A DNA stretch of 64,000 nucleotides from Gemmatimonadota bacterium (GCA_007121555.1 SKKH01000175.1:1-64000), one strand, 5' to 3'; counted from the stretch's first letter, positions 1 through 9,134 are shown. Numbers and translations are program-made. Notes: a model not told the origin generated them from the sequence alone.

Positions 1-1295
1 CGACTCCCGTTTGGCTCCAACGGATACATCTCCACGAAGGGGAGACCCAGTTCGTCGTATCGGAGGAGCAGGATGCTCCCTTCATCGGCCCATAGCCACC
101 CCGACCTGGGGGGAAGTGTGACCGAACCCAGCGGCTCACGACCGTCGTCCAGGATCAACCATTCCCGGACCTCGGGCCCACCCCCCGACGGAAGCACCGT
201 GGGCAGGTCCTGGGCCAGACCTACCCAGAGGCGTTCCGCGGCATCGACTCGAAGCTGAACCAGGGGCGGCCGGTGAGTGGGATACTCCCTCTCCTCCTGA
301 CGGATTCGAAGTCGCCGGATCCGCTCCGGATCATCCCCTGCCTGCTGGATCTCCTCTTCATGAAGATCCTCCAGAGTCGTCCGATCCAATGGGATTCGGG
401 GAGCGTCGATCCGGACCCGCTCCTCAGGCCGGTCCTCCCCGGGACTCCAGAGTTCGATCCGCCAGTCCATTCCGTCGGTGACCCAGACGCCCTGGGCATC
501 CCCTGCGGTCAGGAGGTCCGGGTGGTACCAGTCCCTGACCCGGGTCGCGGCCCCTTCGCCCTGAGGGCGCAGGGAGTAGCCCGGCCCATCCACCTCCGAC
601 ACCCCGCCCACATCTCCCCCGAAGCTCCAGTGGTGGAGGAGTCCGCGCTGGCGGATCCACCCTTCCGAAGCTGAATCCACCTCCGCGGAGGCCACCGCGA
701 CCACGATCATCCCTCCATCAACTGCGGGATGGAGCGCAACGACTCGCTCCACGTCCGCTCCCAGCTCCAGGGGCTCCACCCCGATCTCGTCTCCCTCCAG
801 ATCGAAGAAAATGACCTCCTCCAACCCCGGGTCCCACACCGCCAGGGTGTCAGCGGAGAGGAGTACCAGGCGCTGGGGGAGCCGGAATCTGGTCTCCATG
901 TCCTCCTCTCCCTCCCGCTCCACCTCCACCTCCCTCGCTACGCGCCAGAGCAGCGCCCCGTCACGATCGAAGCGGAGCAGGTCCCGCAACCCTGCATCGA
1001 GCACCACCACCGAACCGTCGGGAAGGGCCAGGGCGCCCACCACGCGCCCGAATCGCTCCGCCACCGCTCCCGTCAGAGTGCCTAGCCTGAAAACAGGATC
1101 CTGGGAGAGGAGGAAGGGCGCGGACAGATCGAGTGAAGAAGCCGGAAGTACCCGCTCTAGCACGCCGTCCACTTCATCGACCTGGGCCTCCGGGCCGGCG
1201 GCATCTCCACATGTCGCCGCCAAACCCGACACGGCGAGGGTAGCGGAAATTCGAAGGATCCTCCGACGGAGTCGTCGGTGATCGGGGAAGGCCAA
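1..1295 (-). CDS. Secreted protein of unknown function, possibly beta-propeller; 3' end outside window
   Basis: A single open frame runs from a TTG at 1295 leftward off the window edge, about 430 residues seen. The TTG is chosen because GGAGG lies 5 nt upstream of it; an in-frame GTG at 1337 has no comparable site. The N-terminus has an Arg-rich stretch (HRRLRRRILR), a hydrophobic stretch (ISATLAVSGLAA) and then TCGD, so it is exported, perhaps as a lipoprotein with an imperfect lipobox. The body has repeated hydrophobic-strand/VVLDAG- and LLRFDRDG-like turns seen in secreted six-bladed propellers, but I cannot assign a family. It is divergent from the S8 protease at 1520. The reading frame is well supported; the function is not known. 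Confidence 0.8.
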   Translation of the reverse strand, partial: MAFPDHRRLRRRILRISATLAVSGLAATCGDAAGPEAQVDEVDGVLERVLPASSLDLSAPFLLSQDPVFRLGTLTGAVAERFGRVVGALALPDGSVVVLDAGLRDLLRFDRDGALLWRVAREVEVEREGEEDMETRFRLPQRLVLLSADTLAVWDPGLEEVIFFDLEGDEIGVEPLELGADVERVVALHPAVDGGMIVVAVASAEVDSASEGWIRQRGLLHHWSFGGDVGGVSEVDGPGYSLRPQGEGAATRVRDWYHPDLLTAGDAQGVWVTDGMDWRIELWSPGEDRPEERVRIDAPRIPLDRTTLEDLHEEEIQQAGDDPERIRRLRIRQEEREYPTHRPPLVQLRVDAAERLWVGLAQDLPTVLPSGGGPEVREWLILDDGREPLGSVTLPPRSGWLWADEGSILLLRYDELGLPFVEMYPLEPNGS

Positions 1296-1420
1296 TAGAG
1301 CCTCCGGCTGGAAGGAGGTAGGAGAATTCAGCTTCACCCTCGCCCGGGGCGTCCAGTGCCAGGGAGATGCTCGGACGAGTTGCCTGGCACATCCCTTGGT
1401 GGACCGATAGTCTGTTTCGC

Positions 1421-1442
1421 ACCCTTGTGATGAGGCAAGGGT
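1421..1442. repeat. 7-bp inverted repeat in a divergent intergenic region
   Basis: ACCCTTG and CAAGGGT are separated by 8 nt, about 80 bp before the S8 protease start and 126 bp before the divergent TTG start. It could be an operator or an RNA hairpin. No convincing -35/-10 pair was found in 1296-1519. Confidence 0.35.
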
Positions 1443-1519
1443 CGACCGATCTCCACAGGTCCGGGCTCCACTGGCAGGTCCACCCCGCACCCTCACCCGT
1501 GATCCGACCGAGGCCCTCC

Positions 1520-4500
1520 ATGCGCCGGCTCCTTCTGTTGACCGCCACCGTTGTCCTGGCCGCTCCCGGGATGACCGAAGCCCAGGTTCCCGATGGCCGT
1601 TCGTTCCTTTTCAAGGATGCCCGGGCCCGCCTTGCCGAGGCGCTGGTCCGGGAGCAGGACGACGTCCTCCTCATGATCGCCGCCCGGCGGGGACAAAACG
1701 AGCAGGTCGCGCAGCTCCTCACGGGGTGGGGCGCCGACATCCACTTCCGGGCCGACGAGGTGGACTATCTCAGGGCCCGCGTCCCCATTCGTAGGGTAGA
1801 GGAGTTGGCTCGACACGAAGCAGTCTTCAGCGTGGATCTCTCGGACGTGCCGCCTCCCGAGTCGGAGGAGGACGAGGAGGAGACCGACCCACCGTTCGGA
1901 CTGCACGAAGACCGGCCGACCTACCTGGCCGGAGTGTCCGATACCACCGAGGTCTGGCCGCCAGTCTGGTCCGATTACCCTCTCCGCAACCGCTACGATC
2001 CCGTCTCCAGCATGAACGGGCTGGAATTCCGCAGACAGAACCCCACCTTCGACGGCCGAGGCGTCACGACGGCCATGATCGACCGGAGCATGGATCCGCT
2101 CCTTCCTGAGCTTCAGCACGCACTCACCCTGGAAGGGGAGCCGGTAGATAAAGTGGCGGCTTACCTTTCCGTGACCGACCGGGTGGAGGAACCGGACGAC
2201 CGCTGGGTTCAGATGGATAGCGTGGTGACCGCCTCCAGCGGCCGGATCCGCTACAACGACGAGGAATGGGCCGCGCCGCGGGAAGGCTCCTTCCGCATGG
2301 GGATCCTTCCCAAGGGCGGGTATGTGAGCGAGATCATCACCCCCGAGGCGGAGAAACCCGACTCCACCGACTTCGGGGTGCTCTGGGACGAGGACACCGA
2401 TGAGGTCTGGGTGGACACGAAGCGTGACCGGAGCTTCGCCAACGAACAGGCCCTCACCGACTTCTCGGTGCGACCGGAATTCGGGGTGATCGGGGAGGAC
2501 GACCCTTCCACTCCCATCCGGGAATCCATCGGTTTCGCCATCCAGATCGAGCGAGAGAGGACCGAGGTGGGAGTTCTCCTGGGCACCCAGAGTCACGCCA
2601 CGCTGGTGATCGGGGCCGCCGTGGCCAGCCGAGGCGAGGAAGGTCGCTTCGAAGGGGTGGCACCCGGCGCCCGGGTGGCGAACGTGGACGAAGGGTGCAA
2701 GGGCTACGGACAGACCGAGGCCGTGATTGTCGCTTTCCAGAATCCCGAGGTGGACATCGCCTTCCTGGAGCAGTGCTCCAACATCACCCGCCCCTATCTC
2801 ATCCGGGACGGACGCCTCACCACTACCGAGATTTACTCTCGTCTCATCGAGGAGTACGGCAAGACCCTCATGGTACCGACCCACAACTATCCTGTCCTGG
2901 GGGCGCCCGATGACTTCGTGTCGGCCCGCGGCGCCATGGGGATCGGGGGCCACGAGAGTCGGGACAACTACTTCACGAACACCGGGACTCGAGTGGAGCA
3001 CGAGCACAACCTCCTCGTGACTGGGGGTTACGGCCCTATGGGTGACGGGGCGCTGAAGCCCGACGTGATCGCCCCCTCCAACCACGTGAGCACCGCACTG
3101 GGATTCCAGTGGGGTCGGACCCGTCCCGGACTGTTCACCCTCCCGCCCGGCTACACCACCGCTGGAGGAACCTCCACGGCCACCCCCACCGCCACCGGTG
3201 CGGTCATGCTTCTCATGAGCGGCGCCCGACAATCGGGGATCCGGCACGAGAACGAGCGGCTGAAGCACGCGGTGACCATGGGCGCCCACCATGTTGCCCA
3301 CCTCCCGGCCTACAAGCAGGGCAACGGGGTCGTGGACATCGCCGCCGCCTGGGAAATCCTCAAGGCCCTGGACACGGTGCCGGAATTGCTCGAGATCGAG
3401 ACTCAGGCCGGGGTGCGCCACGAGTGGAGCCACCTGCTGGCCACGCCCCACGAAGGCGTGAGTATCTACGAGCGGGAGGGCTGGGCCCCGGGAGACGTGG
3501 CGAGCCGGGTGATGACATACACCCGGAGGAACGGTCCCGCCGAACCCATGGTCTTCGACGTGGGATGGATCGGCAACGAGGGGAGCTTCTCCGCGCCGTC
3601 CACGCTCACCTTGCCCTTGAACACCCCCACCCCCCTTCCTGTGACGATCCGAACGGACACGGCGGGCGTCCACAGCGCGCTCCTCACCCTGGACCACCCC
3701 TCCATGCCGGGAGGGGCGAACCGGGCCATGGTGACCGTGGTGGCGGGAGAGCCCCTCACCGCCGATAGCGGCTTCACCCACGAGAAGGAGGTGAAGGTGC
3801 CCCGGCCCGGGATGCACTCGGTCTTCTACGAGGTGCCCGAAGGAACACAGCTCCTCCGCATCGATGTGGATGCCCCGGATCGGGCCGTGGGAGTGGCCGT
3901 GGCCGAGCCCGACACCCGGTCCGTCGAGGGGATCGGCGGACCGGGGAGCACGGGCCGGACCACACACTTCGTGGAGCGTCCCAGGGCCGGGGTCTGGGAG
4001 ATCCGTCTCAGCGACACCCGCGACCTCCAGGAGTGGGACTGGGAGCAGGCTCGAGAAGAAGAGCCTGTGCCTCCCACCTCCGCCTCACTCACCGTTTCCG
4101 CTATCGGAGTGACGGTAGCCGGCGACGCTCTGGCCTCGGGCAACGGCGAAGACCGGCGTTTCGGGGAGGCTACGGTCACCAACCGGCTGGCCGAGTTCAC
4201 CGGAGGCATCGCCTCCCTTCCCCTGGGAGCCGCCCGGCAGGAGCAGCGGAGGATCGGTCCCCATGAGCAACAGCTCCTGGAAATCGACGTGCCCGAAGGA
4301 TCCACGGGCTTGATGGTTCACCTGGGAGGGTTCACCGAAGCGGAGGCCGACCTCGACGTGTACCTCCACGACTGCACCGGGGATCACTGCGACCGGGAAC
4401 GCAGCGGTGCCACTCTCAGGGGCGAGGAGTACATCTACATCGACACCCCCGCGGCGGGAATCTGGAAGGTGGTGGTGGACGGATTCCGGGTACCGGGAGA

Positions 4501-4744
4501 AGGGATCGACTACGAGTACCTGGATGTGGTCTTCAATCCGACCTTCGGAAGCGTGTCCGCAGCCGACGTTCCCAGGGAGCGAGAGCAGGATGCCTCATGG
4601 GAGGTCCAGGCCGGTCAGTGGAGGACGGAGACCTTCCCGGACGGCAGGGAGCCCTTCGCCGCGTTCCAGTTGGAAGTCCAGACCAAGGACGCCGAGACGC
4701 GACGTTTCATCATGGGTGAGTTGTTGGGAGGGCAGGACCGGTAG
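1520..4744 (+). CDS. Subtilisin-like S8 family serine peptidase, secreted, with C-terminal pre-peptidase (PPC-like) domains
   Basis: Exported endopeptidase of about 1074 residues. The ATG at 1520 is preferred over the longer open frame from 1367 because it begins a clean signal peptide (MRRLLLLTATVVLAAPGMTEAQ). The catalytic triad is visible in family order: Asp188 in TAMIDRS, His359 in SHATLVIGAA and Ser552 in GGTSTATP. The flanking sequence departs from the canonical HGTHVAG (here SHATLVIG), so this is a divergent S8 subgroup. About 170 residues precede the Asp. Two C-terminal beta-sandwich segments (roughly 755-835 and 910-1000, the latter with DLDVYLHDC) resemble PPC domains that are often removed on secretion. 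The gene stands alone, 168 bp before the DUF3179 gene. Peptidase assignment is secure; substrate unknown. Confidence 0.9.
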   Translation: MRRLLLLTATVVLAAPGMTEAQVPDGRSFLFKDARARLAEALVREQDDVLLMIAARRGQNEQVAQLLTGWGADIHFRADEVDYLRARVPIRRVEELARHEAVFSVDLSDVPPPESEEDEEETDPPFGLHEDRPTYLAGVSDTTEVWPPVWSDYPLRNRYDPVSSMNGLEFRRQNPTFDGRGVTTAMIDRSMDPLLPELQHALTLEGEPVDKVAAYLSVTDRVEEPDDRWVQMDSVVTASSGRIRYNDEEWAAPREGSFRMGILPKGGYVSEIITPEAEKPDSTDFGVLWDEDTDEVWVDTKRDRSFANEQALTDFSVRPEFGVIGEDDPSTPIRESIGFAIQIERERTEVGVLLGTQSHATLVIGAAVASRGEEGRFEGVAPGARVANVDEGCKGYGQTEAVIVAFQNPEVDIAFLEQCSNITRPYLIRDGRLTTTEIYSRLIEEYGKTLMVPTHNYPVLGAPDDFVSARGAMGIGGHESRDNYFTNTGTRVEHEHNLLVTGGYGPMGDGALKPDVIAPSNHVSTALGFQWGRTRPGLFTLPPGYTTAGGTSTATPTATGAVMLLMSGARQSGIRHENERLKHAVTMGAHHVAHLPAYKQGNGVVDIAAAWEILKALDTVPELLEIETQAGVRHEWSHLLATPHEGVSIYEREGWAPGDVASRVMTYTRRNGPAEPMVFDVGWIGNEGSFSAPSTLTLPLNTPTPLPVTIRTDTAGVHSALLTLDHPSMPGGANRAMVTVVAGEPLTADSGFTHEKEVKVPRPGMHSVFYEVPEGTQLLRIDVDAPDRAVGVAVAEPDTRSVEGIGGPGSTGRTTHFVERPRAGVWEIRLSDTRDLQEWDWEQAREEEPVPPTSASLTVSAIGVTVAGDALASGNGEDRRFGEATVTNRLAEFTGGIASLPLGAARQEQRRIGPHEQQLLEIDVPEGSTGLMVHLGGFTEAEADLDVYLHDCTGDHCDRERSGATLRGEEYIYIDTPAAGIWKVVVDGFRVPGEGIDYEYLDVVFNPTFGSVSAADVPREREQDASWEVQAGQWRTETFPDGREPFAAFQLEVQTKDAETRRFIMGELLGGQDR

Positions 4745-4793
4745 TGTGGTGAGAGGCCGAGAGCCCGCTCTGTGAGGTTGCCGGTTCGACGTG

Positions 4794-4842
4794 GAAGCAC
4801 GGTGCGAAATCGGGCCCGAAGTGCAGGAACCGTTGCACCGTG
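4794..4842. promoter_or_regulatory. Inverted-repeat box (GAAGCACGGT) upstream of the DUF3179 gene
   Basis: CACGGTGC (4798-4805) is mirrored by GCACCGTG (4835-4842) after 29 nt. The left arm is part of the 10-mer GAAGCACGGT, which recurs exactly at 8745 upstream of the neighbouring plug/DUF1111 operon, also with an inverted mate. It lies 70-119 bp before the start at 4913. Candidate operator; no regulator is identified. Confidence 0.35.
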
Positions 4843-4912
4843 TAGGGTGTTGGGCTCGTTGAAAGGCAGGGTCCTCCTCTCGACCTGCCTGCACCCTCGG
4901 CGGATCGAAATC

Positions 4913-6097
4913 ATGCCCTTCTGGTTTTCCAGCGTGGGACCCACCCCTTCTGCATTCGCCTCGGACCCGGGCCGGTTCCGACTCGTCGGAATGCCGACCG
5001 TGGCGTTCCTCCTTCTGGCCACCGGATGTACGGACCCCGTGAACTCGAGTTCCCGAGGCCAGAACGCCCTCCTGAACCTGCAGTGCAGCATCCCCAGGGG
5101 CGAGATCTTCGACGGGGGCGTGCCCGTCGACGGGATTCCCGCACTCAACAATCCCACCTTCGTGGAAGTCGGGGACCCGGACATCCGCTACCTGGATGAA
5201 ACGACTCAGTTTCTCGACCCACGGGTCGTAGGAATCCAGGTGGACGGACACCCATACGCCATACCTCACAACATCCTGTGGTGGCACGAGGTCGTGAATC
5301 TGGACCTGGCGGACGGGACGCAGCTGGCCGTCAGCTACTGCCCACTCACCGGTTCCGCTCTCGTGTTCGATCGAGAAGGGATCGGGGGAGTGGAGATGGG
5401 CGTCTCCGGTCTCATCTTTCGAAACAACCTCATCCTGTTCGACAGGAACGCCCAACGCTCGCTCTTTCCCCAGATGATGCACAGTGCGCGGTGCGGACCG
5501 GCGGATGGCCTGCGACTCGAGATGTTTCCGGCTATCGACATGCGCTGGAGCCGATGGAGGAACCTCCACCCCGACACCCGGGTCGTGAGCGGCGACACCG
5601 GAATCGATCGGGACTACACCCGATACCCCTACGGCAACTACGAGCAGTCCCGCGAACTGCTCTTTCCCCAGGACGTCCCGGGTCCGGACGAGGAAATCCG
5701 GCCCATGAAGGAGCGGATCCTGGGGATCCCGAGCCTCGACACCCCCGGTGCAGGAGGAGTGGCCGTCCCATTCGGAGAACTCGAGTTGGCAGAGGATCAG
5801 GGCGTGGCCGCGGTCTATGTGGAGAGTCCTCAGGGAAAGGCCCTGGTCCTGTGGGATGGCGCGGCCCGAGGAGCCATGGCGTTCCGGTCCAGGACAGAGG
5901 ACGATGGGCCGGTGGAATTGATGGCCGTGGACGGACGATTCCTGGATCGGGAAACGGGTTCGGAATGGACGGTGGATGGTCGAGCCGTGGCTGGCTCGTT
6001 GACGGGCGCCACGCTGGAAGCGATCTCCGACTCGTACGTGGCATTCTGGTTCGCATGGAAGGCGTTCCATCCGGACACGGAGATCTGGACCTTCTGA
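4913..6097 (+). CDS. DUF3179 domain-containing lipoprotein
   Basis: About 394 residues. Start at ATG 4913 gives an N-terminus with basic residues (GRFRLVG) before a hydrophobic segment and a lipobox ending LLLATGC, so an outer-envelope lipoprotein is likely; an internal ATG at 4991 would lose the basic region. DUF3179 hallmarks are present: DGIPALNNPTF, a NILWWHEVVN segment, SYCPLTGSALVF, a LHPDTRVVS motif and the YTRYPYGNY block. The biochemical role of the family is not established. The gene converges on the DUF1111/plug operon (83 bp gap), and both carry the GAAGCACGGT box upstream. Family call is firm; function unknown. Confidence 0.88.
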   Translation: MPFWFSSVGPTPSAFASDPGRFRLVGMPTVAFLLLATGCTDPVNSSSRGQNALLNLQCSIPRGEIFDGGVPVDGIPALNNPTFVEVGDPDIRYLDETTQFLDPRVVGIQVDGHPYAIPHNILWWHEVVNLDLADGTQLAVSYCPLTGSALVFDREGIGGVEMGVSGLIFRNNLILFDRNAQRSLFPQMMHSARCGPADGLRLEMFPAIDMRWSRWRNLHPDTRVVSGDTGIDRDYTRYPYGNYEQSRELLFPQDVPGPDEEIRPMKERILGIPSLDTPGAGGVAVPFGELELAEDQGVAAVYVESPQGKALVLWDGAARGAMAFRSRTEDDGPVELMAVDGRFLDRETGSEWTVDGRAVAGSLTGATLEAISDSYVAFWFAWKAFHPDTEIWTF

Positions 6098-6103
6098 GCT
6101 GTC

Positions 6104-6173
6104 GGACCCTCGGATTCCTATTCTGACCTCAGTCGGGGCACTGCCGAACTGCCCGGCCACGCACCGAGGGCCC
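6104..6173. terminator. Possible bidirectional structure between convergent genes
   Basis: GGACCCTCGG (6104-6113) can pair with CCGAGGGCCC (6164-6173) with one mismatch, enclosing a smaller GGGCA/TGCCC hairpin. It fills the gap between the stop codons of the DUF3179 and DUF1111 genes. There is no T-tract, so intrinsic termination is only a guess. Confidence 0.25.
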
Positions 6174-6180
6174 CAATGAA

Positions 6181-7389
6181 TCAGAGGGTACGAAGGAACG
6201 CCAGTAGAGCTTCCCGTTCGGAAGGTTCCAGCGCGTGGAAGGCCGACCTGACCGTGGCCGCTTCTCCGCCATGGAACGAGATGGCCTGCTCGAGCCGCAC
6301 CGCACGACCGTCGTGAAGGAGCTGGGTCCGAAATCTCAACCCCATGAGCATCGCCGTCCTCCACTCCGAAGGACCGGCATCGTAACTGCAGATGCTGGCC
6401 ATTTCCGGTCCCAGGTCGTGGAGGAGCAGGTCGGAGTACAGGGGCACGGGAACCCGATCCAGGGCCGCTACCTCACTGGTCCCCGTGGTCATCTCCGGGA
6501 CGTGACAGCCGGCACACCCGACCCGGTCGAAGAGGCGCTCGCCCCGATTCACTCTGGCCAACTCGTCGGGATCGTCGGGAAGGACCCGAGGCGGGGCCGC
6601 CAGGAACCGCACGTAGTCGGTGAGGATCTCCACCTCCCGGTCCGTCATCTCCGGATCCGCTGTCGGATCCACGCCTTCCGGCAGAGGCCGGTCGTGGAGG
6701 GGAACTTCGTCGGGGTGGCTGGAGGTGGTGATCCCCATCTCACCCAGCAGAGCGCCGGCGGTGAAGCTCCGGAGGTCGGCATGCGTTGCCTTCCGCCCGA
6801 AGCGTCCGGGGCGGCCCTCGATCGTCGTTGCCACCCTGCCCGGGGTCGACGATTCGGGACGGATTCCGGAAGCGGCCCGGGCATGGATCTGTTCGTCGGG
6901 GATGGCGTCTACGAGGCCCATGCCGTAGAGGGGCGGTCCGATCATTTCCACCACGTCCGTCGCCCAGGGCGGGACGGCGGATCGGGTCATGCCCTCCTCG
7001 TCCAGCGCCTGGGCCAGAGCGGGGGTCATCCTCTGCTGCACGAGAGCATTGCCATCGGGGCCAGGCAGTTCGCACCGAGCTTCGTCCTCGATCCACCGGG
7101 AGACCAGGGTCACCGGGTCAACGCCGGTCCCTCCGCTCGTGGGGGTGTCGTGGCAGGAGAAGCAGGAATTGTCGTTGAAGAGGGGCCCCAGGCCCTCCTC
7201 CGGTGCGAACTCTCGCATGAAGAGGGCCTGGCCCTGCTGAAAGCGCTGCAACTCCTGGGTCGTCAAGCCCGGAAGAGGCTCTCCCGGAGGGGCCGTGATG
7301 GGTGGGGACGGCTCCCCGCAGCCGACCGCGGCGGCGGCGAGTCCTCCCCAAATTCCCAAGAAGGGAATCCATTTCCGGGGTCGTCTCAC
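6181..7389 (-). CDS. Di-haem DUF1111 (thiol-oxidoreductase-like) lipoprotein
   Basis: About 402 residues. The GTG start at 7389 overlaps the TGA of the upstream plug gene (GTGA), indicating translational coupling. It gives MRRPRKWIPF, a hydrophobic stretch and AAAVGC, a lipobox. Two c-type haem motifs are visible: CFSCH near residue 75 and CAGCH near 292. The C-terminal pattern (PLYSDLLLHDLG, LRFRTQLLHDGRA, SFHGGEA) is characteristic of DUF1111, a family related to MauG/CcpA di-haem proteins. Predicted to sit in the periplasm and carry electrons or oxidise a substrate; the true reaction is unknown. A paralogue lies at 19021-20220. Confidence 0.9.
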   Translation of the reverse strand: MRRPRKWIPFLGIWGGLAAAAVGCGEPSPPITAPPGEPLPGLTTQELQRFQQGQALFMREFAPEEGLGPLFNDNSCFSCHDTPTSGGTGVDPVTLVSRWIEDEARCELPGPDGNALVQQRMTPALAQALDEEGMTRSAVPPWATDVVEMIGPPLYGMGLVDAIPDEQIHARAASGIRPESSTPGRVATTIEGRPGRFGRKATHADLRSFTAGALLGEMGITTSSHPDEVPLHDRPLPEGVDPTADPEMTDREVEILTDYVRFLAAPPRVLPDDPDELARVNRGERLFDRVGCAGCHVPEMTTGTSEVAALDRVPVPLYSDLLLHDLGPEMASICSYDAGPSEWRTAMLMGLRFRTQLLHDGRAVRLEQAISFHGGEAATVRSAFHALEPSEREALLAFLRTL

Positions 7390-8711
7390 CGAGCTTCGGA
7401 GACGGTGTCGGAGGAATTCCTGAGCGTGCGAAAATAGCGATTGGCCAGGCTGGCGGAGATCGGCACTCCAACCAGAACGAGTCCATGTCCGATCCGTTGA
7501 CCCGTGGTGATCGGATGCTGGTTGCTGGCCGTGGTGACCGTGTACGCGACTCCCAGCGCCGCGGCGCTCACCAGCAGGGTCGTTCGGAGGCTTCCCGTCG
7601 ACTCCTCCGTCTTCCCCGTCATCTGCGCTCCGAGGGCGGTGCCCATGAGCGGAAGAAGAAACCCGGCGATTCCCTGTTCGGGGGTGGGCGACTGGCCGCA
7701 GAGCGCCCCCAGCCCCACCTCGTTGGACAGGCACGCACGGCCGGGCCGACTCAAAGCGAGTCCCAGGGCGTTTCCGGCCATGGCTCCAAGCATGGTCGAC
7801 ACCCATGGATGGCCGCTCTCCTCGGCGGACCAGTCGTACGTGGGATACCTCCAGTTGCCGTGTTCCCCCTCGCTCGGAATGGCGTTCGGGCGGCGGCTGG
7901 TGATGAGCAGGACACCGTTGCCGGCGTCACTTCCGTACCGGACTCCTGCTTCCCCGGGGGAGAGGAATTCCACCGACTCGATGTGATGAAGCGGCATTCC
8001 CGCCAGGAGGGTGGCTGGCTGGCTGACCGGAACCCGATCCACCAGTACGAGAGCCATTCGGCACCGGTTCGCCTGTATGAGGCTGGCGGTGCGTCGCGAC
8101 TCGATGCAGGTGCCCTGGCTCGCCATGCTCGGAGTGTCGTGCACGTTGAGGCCGGGGAGCCGGGCCCGAACGAGGTCACCCAGTGAGGTGTCCGTGCCCT
8201 CGAACTGCTCGATGACCTCCCGGGGAATGAGGCGCACCGAAGTTCCGCGACCTGCCCTGGGCCACTCCTCCCTCGATCGTCCTTCCACCACCAGGGGATC
8301 CAGTCGGAGAGCCTGTGGGGAGAGGCGGATATCCAGCCGGAGAACACCTTCGTCGCCGACGTCCACCTGGCGCCGATGCTCCCCGAACGCCAGGTGTTCC
8401 AGAATGAGCTCGTACTGCCCCGGACGAACGTCGGACAGGTCCAGCCGTCCTGCGGCATTGGTGACGCCCTGGTGGGGAGTTCCAGCGAGGCGCACCCGCG
8501 CCCCCTCGACGGGATCTAGGGAACGGTTGTCCAGCACCCTCAGCTGGAGGTCTGCGGTTGCGGCGGGAGTCGTGGTGGGCTGCACCTGAGCCGTGACACC
8601 CCCCGCGACGAAGAGTCCCAGGCCGACCAGAACGAGAGAAAGTCCCAGGCTCGGTCGCGACGGCGCGGAGGCGGGGTCGACACCGGAAGGGGTGGGAGCA
8701 GAGTGTCTCAT
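7386..8711 (-). CDS. Carboxypeptidase-regulatory-like plus TonB-plug protein without a beta-barrel
   Basis: 441 residues. A signal/anchor segment (GLSLVLVGLGLFVAGG, ending VTAQ) leads into a CarboxypepD_reg-like domain (about 50-125: LDPVEGARVRLAG, GQYELILEHLAFGEH). A short TonB-dependent-receptor plug follows (about 125-275: LDPLVVEGR, LPGLNVHDTPS, MALVLVDRVPV, HHIESVEFLSPGEAGVRYG, GNGVLLITSRR). Where a 22-strand barrel would start, the protein instead ends with about 150 residues holding several hydrophobic segments (GFLLPLMGTALGA, LLVSAAALGVAYTV, GHGLVLVGVPISASLA). It cannot be a transport pore by itself. It is coupled to the DUF1111 gene. Structure call is firm; role unknown. Confidence 0.85.
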   Translation of the reverse strand: MRHSAPTPSGVDPASAPSRPSLGLSLVLVGLGLFVAGGVTAQVQPTTTPAATADLQLRVLDNRSLDPVEGARVRLAGTPHQGVTNAAGRLDLSDVRPGQYELILEHLAFGEHRRQVDVGDEGVLRLDIRLSPQALRLDPLVVEGRSREEWPRAGRGTSVRLIPREVIEQFEGTDTSLGDLVRARLPGLNVHDTPSMASQGTCIESRRTASLIQANRCRMALVLVDRVPVSQPATLLAGMPLHHIESVEFLSPGEAGVRYGSDAGNGVLLITSRRPNAIPSEGEHGNWRYPTYDWSAEESGHPWVSTMLGAMAGNALGLALSRPGRACLSNEVGLGALCGQSPTPEQGIAGFLLPLMGTALGAQMTGKTEESTGSLRTTLLVSAAALGVAYTVTTASNQHPITTGQRIGHGLVLVGVPISASLANRYFRTLRNSSDTVSEAR

Positions 8712-8744
8712 TCGTCGGTGTCTCGCTCGGGGGAGAGCTCCCCT

Positions 8745-8773
8745 GAAGCACGGTGAAACTGAAACCGTGCTTC
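8745..8773. promoter_or_regulatory. 10-bp perfect inverted repeat upstream of the plug/DUF1111 operon
   Basis: GAAGCACGGT and ACCGTGCTTC are separated by 9 nt, 34-62 bp upstream of the ATG at 8711. A second small hairpin (GGGGA/TCCCC, 8730-8743) follows toward the start codon. It may be an operator or a leader RNA stem. The left arm is identical to the box at 4794-4803. Confidence 0.5.
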
Positions 8774-9078
8774 GGCCACCAGCCGCGGGTGAGAGTTGAA
8801 CTTGTGGAGAGGGGGCTCTCGATCGGTCGCTCAGATTCGTCCTTCCAATCTCTCAAGAAGTCTAATTTTCTGCAAAGGTAGGGTCCCCGTCCGCCGGAGG
8901 CAAAGGTCTCTGATGACTCGCCACGCACCGTCCGGAAGGGGCAGGGCGGAGGGGGCGCTTGCGGGGGGTCCGGCTGCTGTCGGCTCTGCTCCTGAATGTG
9001 CGTCATGGGCAACTGAGCCATCCTTGGACGCTTCTGAAAATTACCTGACGCGACCGAAAGAAAAAACCCAATCTGTGC

Positions 9079-9107
9079 TTGACGAAGGCAGGCGGCCCCT
9101 CTATTAG
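9079..9107 (+). promoter_or_regulatory. Housekeeping-type promoter for susC/susD
   Basis: TTGACG (9079-9084) and TATTAG (9102-9107) are 17 bp apart, preceded by an A-rich stretch near 9056-9066 that resembles an UP element. Transcription would begin near 9114, leaving a leader of about 220 nt before the susC start. Confidence 0.6.
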
Positions 9108-9134
9108 TGTCAGGAAGTTGATGTTGAACCAATT

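Noticed and set aside
1493-3967. An 824-codon open frame antisense to the S8 protease gene
   Set aside because: It mirrors a gene with intact triad and signal peptide; its product is a low-complexity His/Gly/Val-rich string with no domain. Long antisense frames are expected at this GC content.
4595-6364. Long antisense frame over the DUF3179 gene
   Set aside because: No signal, domain or ribosome site; it also cuts across the gap between convergent genes.
7386-8711. Idea that the plug protein is a frameshifted remnant of a full TonB receptor
   Set aside because: No barrel-like coding sequence follows in any frame; the next gene starts immediately by overlap, and the tail has its own coherent hydrophobic pattern.
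8796-9107. 103-codon plus-strand frame in the region upstream of susC
   Set aside because: No ribosome site, no domain, and it runs through the promoter of susC.
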